Source: Oegoconia quadripuncta (Eukaryota > Arthropoda > Insecta > Lepidoptera > Autostichidae). From it: a DNA stretch of 64,000 bases. Where the stretch lies: assembly GCA_949316235.1 (NCBI GenBank), contig OX438748.1:23996575-24060574 (forward strand). Direction: 5' to 3'. The first letter of the stretch is position 1, and each line of letters starts with the position of its first letter. The position numbers and the translations under genes were made by a program. The notes beneath the pieces were generated by a model, which made no database searches, was not told the DNA's origin, and was given only the letters and a program-made list of their open reading frames with translations. Positions 1 to 10,820 of the stretch are shown one piece after another.

Positions 1-365
1 CTAAATGTAACGTATCACTGCTACTGGTCTTTAAAGCACATCACTAAACCATTAAATCCTCGCAAACAGGAGTGTCCCTGTTGACGTCATCGACGGAATT
101 GTATGGTGACACCATAAAAGTTAAAATAAACATAGGTCAGGCCAAATGTATACACAGCGTCAGACATTTTCAAAAAAAATGGTAAGACATCCAGCTATAA
201 TAGTTGGGCGGCAGACTGCAGCAGAGGGTACCGGGGGCCCGGTAGTTGATACTGCTAATAAAAGTGCCTCATGAAATACCAAAGGCAAAAACGCTTAAGC
301 ACTCGGAATTTAATTAATTGCATTTGTTTTGTACATACATTACAAAGTCATGCCTGTTTCCCGTA
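1..365. other. no recognisable feature
   Basis: AT-rich non-coding sequence; no long ORF, tRNA-like promoter or terminal repeat seen here. Confidence 0.5.
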
Positions 366-1290
366 GGAGGAGGCAGAGACGATAGACTTCCACTTGTTAT
401 GATCCTGACACACCTCTTTTGCTTCAATCACTCTCATTAGGGTGTTCATACATCGTCAGTTTAGGGTACTCTAGACTTGGCCTTTCTTTAAGACGTCCCC
501 GATTTGATCACGGTACGTTCGCCGTGATCTTCCCCTGCCAACACTACCATCCATATTTGCATAGTATATCTCTTTCGTTGGTCTTCTTTCATTCATCCTC
601 TCCACATTTTCAAACCATGTCAGCATACCTTTTTCAATCTTTGGCACTACGTCTTCTTTCACACTGATTCATGTTGGTTGGTGGTATGGCATTTTAAATG
701 TCCGCCTGGCTAGCTACCACCATCTTATATAAATCTGCCGCCAAACAGCAATGTTAATAGCATTATTGTGTTCCGGTTGTCAGAGATAAGATAGGCAGTT
801 CCCCAAATTTTTTTGTTTCCTGGTCCATTTTTCCAAAATCTCCACCGACAAGAGCATGGCTCTTAAATCAGATGATGATGATGGTCACCTGGTTCCACCT
901 TCGGCCTCATCTTCACTTAATAGCAGGTGCGATTGAGGTCAAGAGCTGACCTGTAGTGCATAAAAAAAACACTGCTTAACTCCCTAATTACACTATTCCT
1001 GATTCTATCTTTCAAAGTCACCCCACTCATACTTCTCAATGATCTTATTTCCATTGCATTAATTCTACTTTCATTTTTCATCGGCCATACCCGGCATTCA
1101 CTCCCGTAAATCAGTGTTAGAACCATCACCCTGCCATGAACACCCAGACGAGCCTTTTTCGACACATTCTGGCTCCTCATAAAGGCATGCAGTGCTCCAT
1201 TCACCTGATTACCGGCATTCACTCATCTTTCGATGTCGTCGTCAGACTTTCCATCCCTTGTAAACAGTGAACACAAATACACAAACTAAC
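366..1290 (-). mobile_element. LINE-1 remnant (RT C-terminal end), split by a SINE
   Basis: Read on the minus strand, 1290 down to about 975 encodes the C-terminal part of a non-LTR retrotransposon polyprotein (it includes NAGNQVNGALHAF and ESRINAMEIRSLRSM). It resumes at about 660 with [17 protein letters not shown] and [17 protein letters not shown]. Conservative motifs of this kind follow the reverse transcriptase domain in common arthropod LINEs. The two halves are consecutive pieces of one reading frame, interrupted by a SINE-C insertion. Only the tail of the ORF is present, so this is a dead 5'-truncated copy. Clade assignment (RTE-like) is from memory of the family. Confidence 0.75.
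667..968 (+). mobile_element. SINE-C copy, 5'-truncated, nested in LINE-1
   Basis: Body matches other SINE-C copies in this window (GTCCGCCTGGCTAGCTACC near its start, GTGCATAAAAAAAA at its end). It lacks the tRNA-like head. The 6-bp sequence ACACTG occurs at 661-666 and 969-974, a TSD. About 80 bases at 808-890 do not match other copies; part resembles the LINE tail seen near 59,780. Confidence 0.75.
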
Positions 1291-1299
1291 GCACTTATT

Positions 1300-1775
1300 G
1301 TTCTCACCTATGGGCTGGGGCACCTCAGTACCAGCTTCTTCCTTTTGACCACGTTCAACGCGCGCAGTCTGAATTGTCGGCCAAGAGAGTCTCATTGACC
1401 GACTGGATCCCCTGGCGTTGCGAAGAGACGTCGCGTCCCTCTGCATCCTCTATTGCATATTTCATGGGCAGTGTTCTGAAGAACTGTTCGAGCTAATACC
1501 CGCTGCTCAATTTAACCGTTACACTTCTCGCTGAAAATTAAAACTTCATCCACATTACCTGGATGAGTGGAAGTCTACCACTATACGTTTCTCAAGAAAC
1601 TTCCTACCACGTACGACCACCCTGTGGAACGGACTTCCTTCAGCGGTTTTCCCGAACGAGTACGACATTGGAACCTTCAAGAAAGGAGCCTACACATTCC
1701 TCAAAGGCCGGCAACGCATCTTTGACCCTTTTGGTGTTGCGGGTGTCCATGGGCGGCGGTGATGAAAAAAAAAAA
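1300..1775 (+). mobile_element. LINE-2 remnant (RT C-terminal end)
   Basis: One plus frame reads LIDRLDPLALRRDVASL, then SEELFELIPAAQFN, then [27 protein letters not shown] and [16 protein letters not shown]. This is the signature end of an arthropod non-LTR reverse transcriptase ORF. At least two stops interrupt the frame, so the copy is dead. Other LINE-2 ends lie at 50,930, 52,650, 54,250 (minus) and 56,065 (minus). Confidence 0.8.
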
Positions 1776-1999
1776 CTTGCTCCACTTTTATCCATCTATC
1801 AAAATATTTTGATAATTTGTTTTGTAATCTAACTAATATTGTGAATGCGAAAGTTTCGTGTTTGTTATTATCACCAGTATTCTCACTCAATTGTCCGTGG
1901 CATAGTAACTGGTATATAATCTGTGCTTTGGGTGATGTATGACTGCTTTTTTGGCAGGAACTCGGCGAGTGAAGTAGCATTTTTCTTTATAAGTCTTAT

Positions 2000-2178
2000 A
2001 ATTTGTGCATTCTAACTTTTTAAGCTTAATAATGGCAGAATATTGTGCAGCAAACGTTAGTGATAGTGTACAAGTGAAGGGAAGTGTAAATTAAAGTGCG
2101 TAACGGAGCTTTCGGGTTCCCACAAGAAGCCGCCGAAATCTTTTGTAAAGCATTCTGCCACTTTACTGAAGAATGACT
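2000..2178 (+). repeat. Interspersed repeat F, copy 1
   Basis: About 170 bases starting AATGGCAGAATATTGTGCAG and ending at CACTTTACTGAAGA recur at 28,630-28,785 with about 85-90% identity by eye. No coding capacity; origin unknown. Confidence 0.6.
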
Positions 2179-2179
2179 T

Positions 2180-2925
2180 GACCGTGACTAGACTCTGTAT
2201 ACGCCAAGTATACGACGAATTACTTGTTTTGACTGAGACCGACTTACAAACTGAAGAAATAAGAGAAATAAGACATGGCTGTTATGGGCTAGATCCCTTT
2301 GCCTTCTCCTAACGGAGAGAATGAAACCAAAAAAAAAAAAGATGTATGACTGGCAGCCACGTGTAATCTCTTTGTATACCAACCTATTGTTGATCTCGCC
2401 AAAACTAGACCAGTTGCTTCTATCCGACTGGTTAGAGGATTATAGAGTCAACTGTCTAATAAGAATAAGAATGATTTGATTATAATACAATGAGTACTTA
2501 TTGCTTAACTGCACATTTAAATATGGATAAGTAATAGAATTTGCTAGCTATGGAGAAAGCGATGCACGATGTTTCACTACGAGAACGAATCAGGAGTGAA
2601 GAGAGATCGGTATGATGCTCTATAGTTTTAATTAAATTAATTAAAATTAAAAATTGTTTATTATCTCACCACACGCACGCACGACGCTTTACAAAGTGAT
2701 TGGGCTAGGTAATACATAGAACACATTTGTGGGAAGACTGGTGCCTGAAAAGGAAGAACCAGAATTACAGATCACCAGCCCCCCCAGCTATGGACATAGT
2801 GTATTAGAGCAGAGATATGGTGATTGAGGAAGAAACACTTAAGGAAAGAAACAAACGAGAAGGAAATCACGAAACATAAGACCTGGTTTTTGGAGTGGAG
2901 TTGTAGTGTTGTGCACTGTTTTTAA
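2180..2925. other. no recognisable feature
   Basis: Non-coding sequence without a repeat I can place. Confidence 0.4.
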
Positions 2926-2929
2926 CCCC

Positions 2930-3315
2930 CGACGACGTAAAGTCATTTAAGGGGCAATGTATACGTATTTCATAATAAGGTTCCAGTGGACATTCAAAAT
3001 TTACCTTTAAATAAATTCAAAACCATCATAAAACAGACATTATTTACCAAAGGCTATTATAAAATTTCTGACTATCTGGATGATAAGCAAGCATGGACAT
3101 AGACCGCTCGGCGATATTCAGTCTAATTATACAATATAATATAATTGAAGCCCAAACTTATTTAAAAGAGCAACCCTTGAGTTTCTTGCTCGTTCTCGAG
3201 AATCTGCTTTGCGAATGAGCAATAATGTCAATAATTTTAATATTAAGATAAAAAATGTGACGTTTTCAAGAGATAATCTTTATCCTACGAAATAAATATT
3301 TTTTGACTTTGACGA
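2930..3315 (+). mobile_element. LINE-E remnant (3' end)
   Basis: Plus-strand frame encodes the end of a jockey-like reverse transcriptase (a KVPVDIQ-type stretch, then a YYKISDYLDD-like stretch and a stop). A 3' UTR follows, containing the recurrent motif around GAGTTTCTTGCTCGTTCT and an AT-rich tail ending TTTTTTGACTTTGAC. Same family as the copies at 6.4-7.3, 8.5, 15.6, 24.6, 34.7/40.3, 40.9 and 61.6 kb. Confidence 0.75.
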
Positions 3316-3794
3316 AAAACTACGGGTGTTATGTGTTTGTTGGGGTTATGTGTTAATGTATGTCCAGACTCTGCCCGCAAGTATCAAACATCATGAGGTA
3401 AAGCGGGAGCGTAGATAATCAGGAGCAGGAGCTGGATTTTTTAGGATGTCAATAGGAAGGAGAGGATGTACACATTATGCCGATGTCGGATGAGGAGCCA
3501 TTTTAGCGTGAAACTCAGACATATGATCACATTTTCGCAATTATTTTTATCGCGGAAAAGTCACTGGTTCCTGTAAGATAGGTGTTATTGGTGGGATTGC
3601 TTTTCACAGAGTGACGCATCCCCATTCTACTGCCCCCAGTAGAACTAATTCTACGCGGACAAAGTTGCGGGTAACAGCTAGTGGTCTAATGAAGGTCGCG
3701 AGAAATCCTAGAACATACCCTGGATTAAAACAAATAATACTTTTTATCCCGATAAAGTGAATAATTCCACCGGCATAAACAAATTAACAATACA

Positions 3795-3945
3795 ATATAA
3801 TATAAATACACTTTATTGCACAACAGAAAACAAAATACAGTTTCAGAAAAGTGGAAAGAATAGAATGTACAATGTGGCGATCTTATCACTAAAAGCGATC
3901 TCTTCCAGGCAGCCTTTGGGTATAAGTACAGTACTTTTGAAATAG
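3795..3945 (-). mobile_element. LINE-L 3' tail fragment
   Basis: Minus strand of a recurrent 3' UTR: the AGCGATCTCTTCCAGGCAGC region joined to a tail ending in CAATAAAG-type sequence. Related pieces at 18,640 (minus), 23,250 (minus), 33,010 (plus) and 60,735 (plus). Confidence 0.55.
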
Positions 3946-4029
3946 GTAGGTTGTGCGGTATTAAATAGGGATGCAGATACAAACTACGTGAATAAATTTC
4001 ATATATTTACAAACACTTATATATATATT

Positions 4030-4098
4030 TACATAACCATATCCGCGATAAAGTTATTCTAACGCAGGCAAAGCCGCGGGCGGAAAGCAAGTAGTTTA
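4030..4098 (+). repeat. retroelement tail fragment (AAGCCGCGGGCGGAAAGC motif)
   Basis: ACGCAGGCAAAGCCGCGGG followed by CGGAAAGC resembles the 3' end of an abundant insect repeat. Related sequence lies at 42,730-42,760 and inside the 194-bp array units at 26.8-27.6 kb. Confidence 0.45.
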
Positions 4099-4099
4099 A

Positions 4100-4835
4100 T
4101 AATAGACAATACTCGACTTGATTTTTTGTATGTCAGTACTACGGACGGGAAATTCTCCAAATTTAAGTAAACTGAAATTTAATTTGACAAAAAAAATCTC
4201 TATTTTTTGTTACCTATACCAATCACTCCTACAAAGTACATCTCCACACAAAGAACTTCAAAAACCACTTACCATTGCAGCGAAACGGTGTAAGTACGTT
4301 TTTAGCGAAAAACAAGCGAGTAAAACATCTCATTTCACCTTTAGCGCGCCCAACACTTTAGTGTCTCTTCAACTAATTAGAGGTTACAGAGATAATGGTT
4401 AGCACGACACCATAGACCTTGGAATGGGGCGGTTTCGGCCTTACGTTCTTTTGTTTTTGCAGCTTCTTTGATAATTATGCGACGAAAAAATGTTAAAAAT
4501 AAAAATAAACAACAGTTTTTTGTGAAATTTAAATTTCGGGTTATTAAAGTTGAGCTGAAGGTCCCTAATGGTTAGCGGATAGTGGAACGGCTATAAGTTA
4601 GCTGCAAATAGTGAGAATAGTTCCCGATTAATCAACAACGAGAATATCAGGATATGGTGAGGAGCCTAGTGCAATGGGCTCTTCTATATTTCATAATCAT
4701 CATCATGACATCAGCCACAAGACGTCATGACGTTCATGCTGAACAACAACAGAACATTCTGTTGATGCTTTTTATGACATCTACTTTTTATGACATTTAG
4801 TTTTAATGACATCTCTATAATCAGTTATTGTTATA
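4100..4835. other. no recognisable feature
   Basis: A 94-codon open frame at 4118-4402 has no recognisable domain or codon bias and is not called as a gene. Confidence 0.4.
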
Positions 4836-4949
4836 TTAGGTCCTAACATATGAAATTGGCGTTTTGTAAGAGAGTAATCTAACAAAAGAGGAGATATTTG
4901 AGATCCAAGTGGCCAGTACGACAAAACGCCAATTTATGTAAGGACCTAA
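4836..4949. mobile_element. MITE-D short derivative (114 bp)
   Basis: Ends are inverted repeats of about 30 bases (TTAGGTCCTAACATATGAAA at the left; the reverse complement of TTTATGTAAGGACCTAA at the right), flanked by TA on both sides (4834-4835, 4950-4951). The ends match the ~400-bp MITE-D copies at 14.6, 20.45, 33.64 and 53.3 kb, but the interior is replaced or deleted. Confidence 0.8.
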
Positions 4950-5199
4950 TATTATGATGAGTCCATTGGAAATTATTATTTTTACTGTTAAAATTAGTCA
5001 TACTCAAAACCTTTATTTTTAATAAGCAACATTTGAGCACCATCAATTATTGGAGCGCATCTAAATGCCATTTGTCATAGATCTATATTTTTATTACAGT
5101 TATAGTATGTAGTGTATAAGCCTGAAGAGACCAGATCCAGAGATCATGTCAAAATTATGTATATCTTTTTTTACCTGGTTCTATGCACGAATAAACATT

Positions 5200-5560
5200 T
5201 CATTTCATTTCATAGGCCTCCCCATAGAATTCAAGAGTGATCGGTTGGATGTGGCCTCCATCCAGCGACTTCCCGTGACCTTTATCTGGTCGTCTGTCCT
5301 CCTTGTGAGTGGACGTCCTACGCTGAGCTTGCCTGTGCGTGGTCTCCACTCGAGAACTTTAATGCCCCACCGGTCAACAGTTCTTCGAGATATGTGCCCT
5401 GTCCAATGTCGCTTCAGCTTGCTAATCCGCTGGGCTACGACAGTGATCTTTGTTCGCCTACGGATTCTGATTCGATCGCTTGGTGAAACGTAGTCGCCCT
5501 CTCTACAACTCGTTGCGCGACTTTGAGCTTTGTTATAAGGCCCCATAGAGACCACGTTTC
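5200..5560 (-). mobile_element. RTE-like LINE remnant (C-terminal end)
   Basis: Minus frame includes RIRRRTKITVVAQRISKLKR, then HWTGHISRR, RWGIKVLEWRPRTG and GRPLTRRTDDQIK, ending in WMEATSNRSL. This is the C-terminal signature of RTE-type LINE ORFs common in Lepidoptera. About 116 codons are open with no stop. No RT domain is present, so it is a 5'-truncated relic. A smaller relic of the same family is at 30,113-30,230. Confidence 0.8.
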
Positions 5561-5655
5561 AGTGCCATAAGTCATCACTGGTTAAAGACTTTCATCTTCA
5601 AACACTGAGGAATTTTGGATGAGAAGACGTTCATAGTTCACCGAACGTTGCCCAT

Positions 5656-5878
5656 CCGAATTGGATTCGTCTATTGGCCTCTCTCTCGAAATTGGACCTG
5701 TCTAGTTTGGATCGAATTGGATTCGTTTATTGACCTCTCTCTCGAAATTGGACCTGTCTAGTTTGGATCGAATTGGATTCGTCTATTGGCCTCTCTCTCG
5801 AAATTGGACCTGTCTAGTTTGGATCGAATTGGATTCGTCTGTTGGCCTCTCTCTCGGAATTGGACTTGTCTAGTCGGA
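5656..5878. repeat. 56-bp minisatellite, about 4 units
   Basis: GGATTCGT recurs at 5663, 5719, 5775 and 5831, an exact 56-bp period. Units contain CCTCTCTCTCGAAATTGG. The last unit is more diverged. The arrangement suggests unequal crossing-over. Confidence 0.85.
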
Positions 5879-5914
5879 TCTCTTGTCATAAATTTAAATA
5901 GTTGGTGAACAAAC

Positions 5915-6072
5915 ACCAATGTGAATAGCATTGCTGTGTTCCGATTGCCAGAGATAAGATAGCCAGTGCCCCAAATAGGATGGGGTTTCCGGGTCAGTAC
6001 GCTTCCACCTTCGGCCTCATCTTCACTTAACATCAGGTGTGATTGAGGTCAAGTGCTAGTCCGTTGTGCATA
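5915..6072 (+). mobile_element. SINE-C copy, 3' half
   Basis: Matches the SINE-C body from the GTTCCGATTGCCAGAGATAAG region to the GTTGTGCATAAAAAAAA tail; the tRNA-like head is missing. Confidence 0.75.
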
Positions 6073-6239
6073 AAAAAAAATAGATACACTCACTTATAAC
6101 TTCGAGAATGAAATTCCCAACTGATATTGGTAGACGTATTGCGCCGGCCCCAAATAAATTGGGGCCAGGGCAAGAAGATGGTGGTTGGTGTGGGCACGAC
6201 ATGGGCATTCGCTTCTATAACTACGTAATTAAAAACCAA

Positions 6240-6345
6240 AACACCAGACAGCAGCCTAGATGCTTACTGTGGACCTAGAAGGCGCTGTGTGTATGTCTAA
6301 GGATATTTTATTTTATTTTTATTTATTTATTTATATAGGAGTATT
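6240..6345 (+). mobile_element. SINE-B 3' fragment
   Basis: Contains the SINE-B 3' block ending GGCGCTGTGTGTATGTCTAA followed by a TTTA-rich tail. Confidence 0.6.
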
Positions 6346-6377
6346 TTCTACAAAAGTTTACAATATACTAAATCCAA

Positions 6378-6610
6378 AAAGGTCTCCACTCAGCATGTGT
6401 CGGGTTGGAGCAACCACGACGCTGGTATTCTTTGAATCAATTACTAGCTTTGCGGAGGCGACTTATGTGACATGCAAGTTTATCTTTATTTCTTGTATTG
6501 ACATCATGTCTATCACTACTTTTCTTAAATGATGCAAAAAAAATGATATATATTATTTTAAAAAAGGTACTGTGAAGAGTAGGTTACAATATTATACTCT
6601 TATTCATATA
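6378..6610 (-). mobile_element. LINE-E fragment
   Basis: Minus strand carries the LINE-E coding stretch that reads NTRNKDKL..HV..LRKASN in better copies, continuing into TTGGATTTAGTATATTGTAA. Matches 7150-7320 and 8525-8690. Confidence 0.6.
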
Positions 6611-6784
6611 CATAGTATAATATAATAATAATATAATAGACATAGGATTCAAACCCATAACATCCCTCTTTTTGCGTCGGGTGGTAAAACAGTATGACGA
6701 GTGCCCCCTGTTGTAGAGTAAAAAGCTTGCATTTGACAATCTTTTACTTTTATTTTCTAAGGCCTTATTTGCACTCTCCTTTAG

Positions 6785-7325
6785 GAAGGTAGTTTAGGGA
6801 GTGCACACACAGACATAAATTTACATTTTTAAAGCTACTGCTTGTTCAAAAGGCAATTTTCCCCTGAGAAGAACAAGCAAGAAACTCGAGAGGTTGCTCT
6901 TTTAAAAAAAGGTTGTTATATTACAAAATTATTATTTTATATTATAATATTTCATTATTAATTGTGAAATAGCCTGGTTATGCGAACGGGCTGGTTATGT
7001 CCATGATTGTTTATCATCTAAATAATCTGATATTTTATAATATGCTTTCTTAATAAGTTTCTGTTTTATAGTATCTTTAAATTTATTGAAAGGAAGATTT
7101 TGTATATCAACAGGAACTTTATTGAAAAAGTGTATACATAACCCTTTGAATGAATTACTGACTTTGTGGAGGCGACTTATGTGACCTGCAAGTTTATCTT
7201 TATTTCTTGTATTGACATCATGTTTATCACTATTTTTCCTAAATGATGCTATATTTTTTTTTTTGACATATATTAGATTTTCAAAAATGTACTGTGACGA
7301 AAAGGTTAGAATATTATACTCTTTA
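6785..7325 (-). mobile_element. LINE-E remnant (RT end plus 3' UTR)
   Basis: Minus strand covers, in order, the NTRNKDKL-like region, the KVPVDIQNLPFNKF-like region, a YYKISDYLDD-like end, and the 3' UTR with AAGAGCAACCTCTCGAGTTT. The frame is interrupted. This is one of the longest LINE-E pieces here. Confidence 0.7.
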
Positions 7326-7329
7326 TAAT

Positions 7330-7725
7330 CAAGGTATTACGTCATTATGGTGAAACAGGCCGTGGTATTGACCTTCTGACAACTTACCTACATGAGTGAC
7401 AGAGTTCAGAGTGTTAATATTAGTAGCAACACATCATTAGAGTCCACAGTCTGCATGGACGACCCACAAGGCCCATATTCGGGCCATTTTTATTTTTGCT
7501 CTACGTAAATGACTTGTTTAACCTTGTAAAGGGTAATAAACATGAAATAGTATTGTTTGCAGATGCCTCAGTATTATTTAAAATAAATTAAGCTATGACG
7601 ATACTATTTCTGAAACAGTAGAATGGTTTACCACAAATAATTTATTACTTAATGAGAAAAAAAAGTAAATGTGCAAAATTTACACTAATCCAATATAATG
7701 ATAAAATATGCCACTTTAGAGGTCG
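7330..7725 (+). pseudogene. LINE reverse-transcriptase core fragment
   Basis: A plus frame reads GIDLLTTYMSDRVQSVN, then DDPQGPYSG, then FADASVLFK. These are degenerate RT palm motifs: the QG-x(3)-GP-like box, and FADA in place of the catalytic F/YADD. The second catalytic Asp is gone and stops follow within 20 codons, so it is dead. Confidence 0.65.
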
Positions 7726-7729
7726 TAGA

Positions 7730-7965
7730 TTCTTTTTTTTTATGAACAACCGGTTGTTACTTGACCTCAATCGCACCTGATGTTAAGTGAAGATGAGGTC
7801 GAAGGTGGAAGCGTACTGACCCGGAAACCCCAACACATTTGGGGGACTGGCTATCTTATCTCTGACAACCGGAACACAACAATGCTATTAACATTGCTGC
7901 TTGGCGGCAGATTTAGTTAAGATGGTGGTAGCTAGCCAGGCGGATATTTAAAATTTAAAATTCCA
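7730..7965 (-). mobile_element. SINE-C copy, lacking the head
   Basis: Minus orientation: TTTTTTTATGAACAACCGG marks the tail end; the body runs to GGTGGTAGCTAGCCAGGCGG. Confidence 0.75.
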
Positions 7966-8109
7966 CTATATATTTGGGTATTAATTACATTGGAAGCCAA
8001 AATGCAAAGTCCTCATATCCATAAATGGGCGAATAGGCCCAGTTCTGCAGCGTATGCAGTCAAAAACATTCGTCAAATATATTATCAGACGTAAACACTG
8101 TAAACACGT

Positions 8110-8250
8110 AAACACTCCGATCAATGCGGGTTGGGGACTTCACATGCCTTCAAATTTTTATTTCTCAGATGAGGAAACCTGCATGTTTCCTCACGATGTT
8201 TTCCTTCACCGTTTAAGAGTAGTCGGATAAATGCACATAAGTAATTAAAT
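8110..8250 (-). mobile_element. SINE-I fragment
   Basis: Minus strand of the block with GGAAAACATCGTGAGGAAAC and TGCATTTATCCGACTACTCT, the core of SINE-I (fuller copy at 19.7-20.0 kb). Confidence 0.6.
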
Positions 8251-8524
8251 TAAATTTAACGGTTTTTAACCTCATTGGTACATGGCTTGCTTGCTCCCTC
8301 TATACTCCCTCATAAACGATTCAATACAAAATAGTATATTTAATTCAATACATAATTTGTCGTAAAAAAAGAATTGTTCAATTGCGAGATTAATATATTT
8401 TAGTTATTGCCACAGCCTGATGTCTTACAATATCCTGCGGTGGGGAACGAGCCGTGTGGATTTACCAATTGAGACTTGCAGTATCAATTAGAGATAAGTT
8501 TAAATAATATAAATATATATGTCA

Positions 8525-8692
8525 AAAACTTTTTGCATCATTTAAGAAAAGTAGTGATAAACACGATGTCAATACAAGAAATAAAGATAAACTTACAGGT
8601 CACATAAGTCGCCTCCGCAAAGCTAGTAATTCATTAAAAGAATACCAGCGTCGTGGTTGCTACAACCCGACACATGCTGAGTGGAGACCTTT
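8525..8692 (+). mobile_element. LINE-E fragment
   Basis: Plus-strand copy of the NTRNKDKL..HISRLRKASN region, continuing to ACACATGCTGAGTGGAGACC. It ends where the next SINE-C begins. Confidence 0.65.
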
Positions 8693-9012
8693 TTAACCAC
8701 CTCCGTGGCTCCAACATTGGGTTTACGATTCGGAGGTCGCGGGTTCGATCCCCAGCGGGGTATATGTTTAAGTACTCGGTTTGGTTGGTGGTATTTTAAA
8801 TGTCCGCCTGGCTAGCTACCACCATCTTATCTAAATCTGCCGCCAAGCAGCAATGTTAATAGCATTATTGTGTTCCGGTTGTCAGAGATAAGGTAGCCAG
8901 TCCCCCAAATGTGTTGGAGTTTCCGGGTCAGTACGCTTCTACCTTAGACCTCATCTTCACTTGTGTGTATTGTGTGATTGATGTCAAGTACGAACCTGTC
9001 GTGCAAAAAAAA
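8693..9012 (+). mobile_element. SINE-C copy, nearly full length
   Basis: Begins with a tRNA-like head (CCTCCGTGGCTCCAACATTG; B-box-like GGTTCGATCCC). Body is GTCCGCCTGGCTAGCTACC, and the tail is GTCGTGCAAAAAAAATG. The A-box region carries a small deletion relative to other copies. Confidence 0.85.
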
Positions 9013-9239
9013 TGTAAATCAACACATGTGACAACTGACAGAGCGATTTCTCTACTCATAAAATGGGTAATGGTAGCCCCTCTCGTGTAGCTTTTTGTAA
9101 ACAGATTAATTTCAGCTGTTTATTAGTTACACCGTGCGATTTAGAAGTTATCAAATAACATAATTTTGTGCGCCAGTCCTGCAACAATGTTGCAAATGCA
9201 ACTAGCTTTTATAACCTGGCTATGCTTTTAAATTATATA

Positions 9240-9460
9240 AATATAATAAATAATAAATATTTCGGACACTTACACCAATCATCTAGTCATCAAACTAAGC
9301 AAAGCTTCTGCTATGGAAACTAGATAATGGATAAACATACATAAATATTTACATAAACATTCATGACTCGGGAATAAATGTTTGTATACATATATCACAC
9401 ATACATTTACCCCTCGCGGAATTCGAACCCGCTATCAACTATACCAATCGGTCGTCAAAA
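9240..9460 (-). mobile_element. SINE-A copy
   Basis: Minus orientation: AATAAATATTTCGGACACTT tail, central ATGACTCGGGAATAAATG, then the head with GAATTCGAACCCGC (B-box) and ACCAATCGGTCGTC. The B-box region is slightly mutated. Confidence 0.8.
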
Positions 9461-9699
9461 TCGGTTGTGTTGATAGCTAAATGTCTTCAAAACGGCTTAA
9501 CCCATTTCCATCAAACAACTTAGGTATACCCGAGTTTAAACTTCAATATAAAAATAATTTAAAAAACACTCTACATGGAAATACTCCAAATTTTTTTGTT
9601 AAAAGCTAAATATCTTCGAAACTGCTTAACTGATTTTATCAAACATGGTTAAAAACGTATCCCATCTTTTAGTCTTTAAAAAGTCGCACTCAAATCTGA

Positions 9700-9800
9700 A
9701 TACGCATTACTGAGATATGTACGGACAAAGCTCACACACACACACACGTTTACAACACTGTCAAACACACAACACCCGTCGTTTTTCTACATCGCATAGT
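9700..9800. repeat. Interspersed repeat G, with a (CA)n run
   Basis: Segment with ACGGACAAAG, a short CA run and ACACCCGTCGTTTTTC. A second copy at 12,465-12,545 shares the same order of motifs. Confidence 0.45.
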
Positions 9801-9894
9801 TTAATATGAACGTGTTCATCAAGTCATGATTGAGCAATAAACAAACAAACAGTTGGTCGAAAATTAGATACCTAATAACAATATGAGTATAAAA

Positions 9895-10060
9895 AACAAG
9901 CATATTTTGTATTTCGCGGACGTCATGTTGGATTTTTTATGAAAATGTATCCTATGACACTCCAGGGATCAAGATGAATCTAACGACACCATGCACGTCG
10001 AAATCGGTCAAGCCGTTGAGGCTACAGGAGGTAACATAAAAATCTACATACATACAATCT
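9895..10060 (+). repeat. Interspersed repeat H, copy 1
   Basis: CATGTTGGATTTTTTATG followed by GGATCAAGATGAATCTAACG and ATCGGTCAAGCCGTT recurs at 63,690-63,825. A CATA-rich microsatellite follows it here. Confidence 0.6.
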
Positions 10061-10620
10061 TACAAACATACAAACAAACATACAACAAACAAAATATTAA
10101 GCATAAGCATAACACAAAGATAAATAAAAAAGGGGATAGTACATACTTACATTATTTACTTATATTACTTAATATTCATTTATTTACATTATTTATTTAT
10201 ATATTATTACATACATACATTCGAAAAACATTACCCTTCTTCCTTGGGCAGTCGGATAAAAATCCTTTTACACAGACAGTGCAACAGACGATAGCTATGT
10301 ACTCAACTTTATCTGCTAATAAATTATTTTAATCAAAATAGCAAGTGTGTATCTCCCTTTATACTAAAGGGTTACCCATCTACAAAGTAAGGTGCAAATG
10401 TGTTTATTTCTTTATTTTCTAAGAGCAGCAGTGGCTCAGATAAACACTAAGGTCCAAATAAGAAACGTAGAAAATACAGGATAAATGTTTAGCAAACTTG
10501 ACTTGAGTTTTCGATATTTGTGAAGTAAACTTAGACTCGTAATAAAGACTGATGACTCGATTTGGTCATACGAATATAAAAAAAATACGGAAAAAAACGA
10601 AAATTTTTAGCAGGTATGCT
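10060..10620. other. no recognisable feature
   Basis: Low-complexity AT-rich sequence. The 113-codon open frame at 9991-10,332 starts in repeat H and is dominated by simple sequence, so it is not called. Confidence 0.4.
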
Positions 10621-10621
10621 A

Positions 10622-10820
10622 GTGATAGATAGATAGATAGATAGATAAATCGTTTATATGCATATTACAGAAACACATACAAAAATATTCGACGCAACGA
10701 TAATTCTGCTTGGTGTTATTCTTACACAATGTAGCCTTATTTCACAGTAATAAAAATTAAAATTAAAATTAAATACAACTGTTACAACTTATAATAGAGT
10801 TGTATGTGTATCTGTACCAC
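10622..10820 (+). repeat. (GATA)n plus interspersed repeat O, copy 1
   Basis: Six GATA units at about 10,625-10,650 are followed by repeat O (GAAACACATACAAAAATATT to ACTTATAATAGAGTTGTA). Repeat O recurs at 41,233-41,370. Confidence 0.65.
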
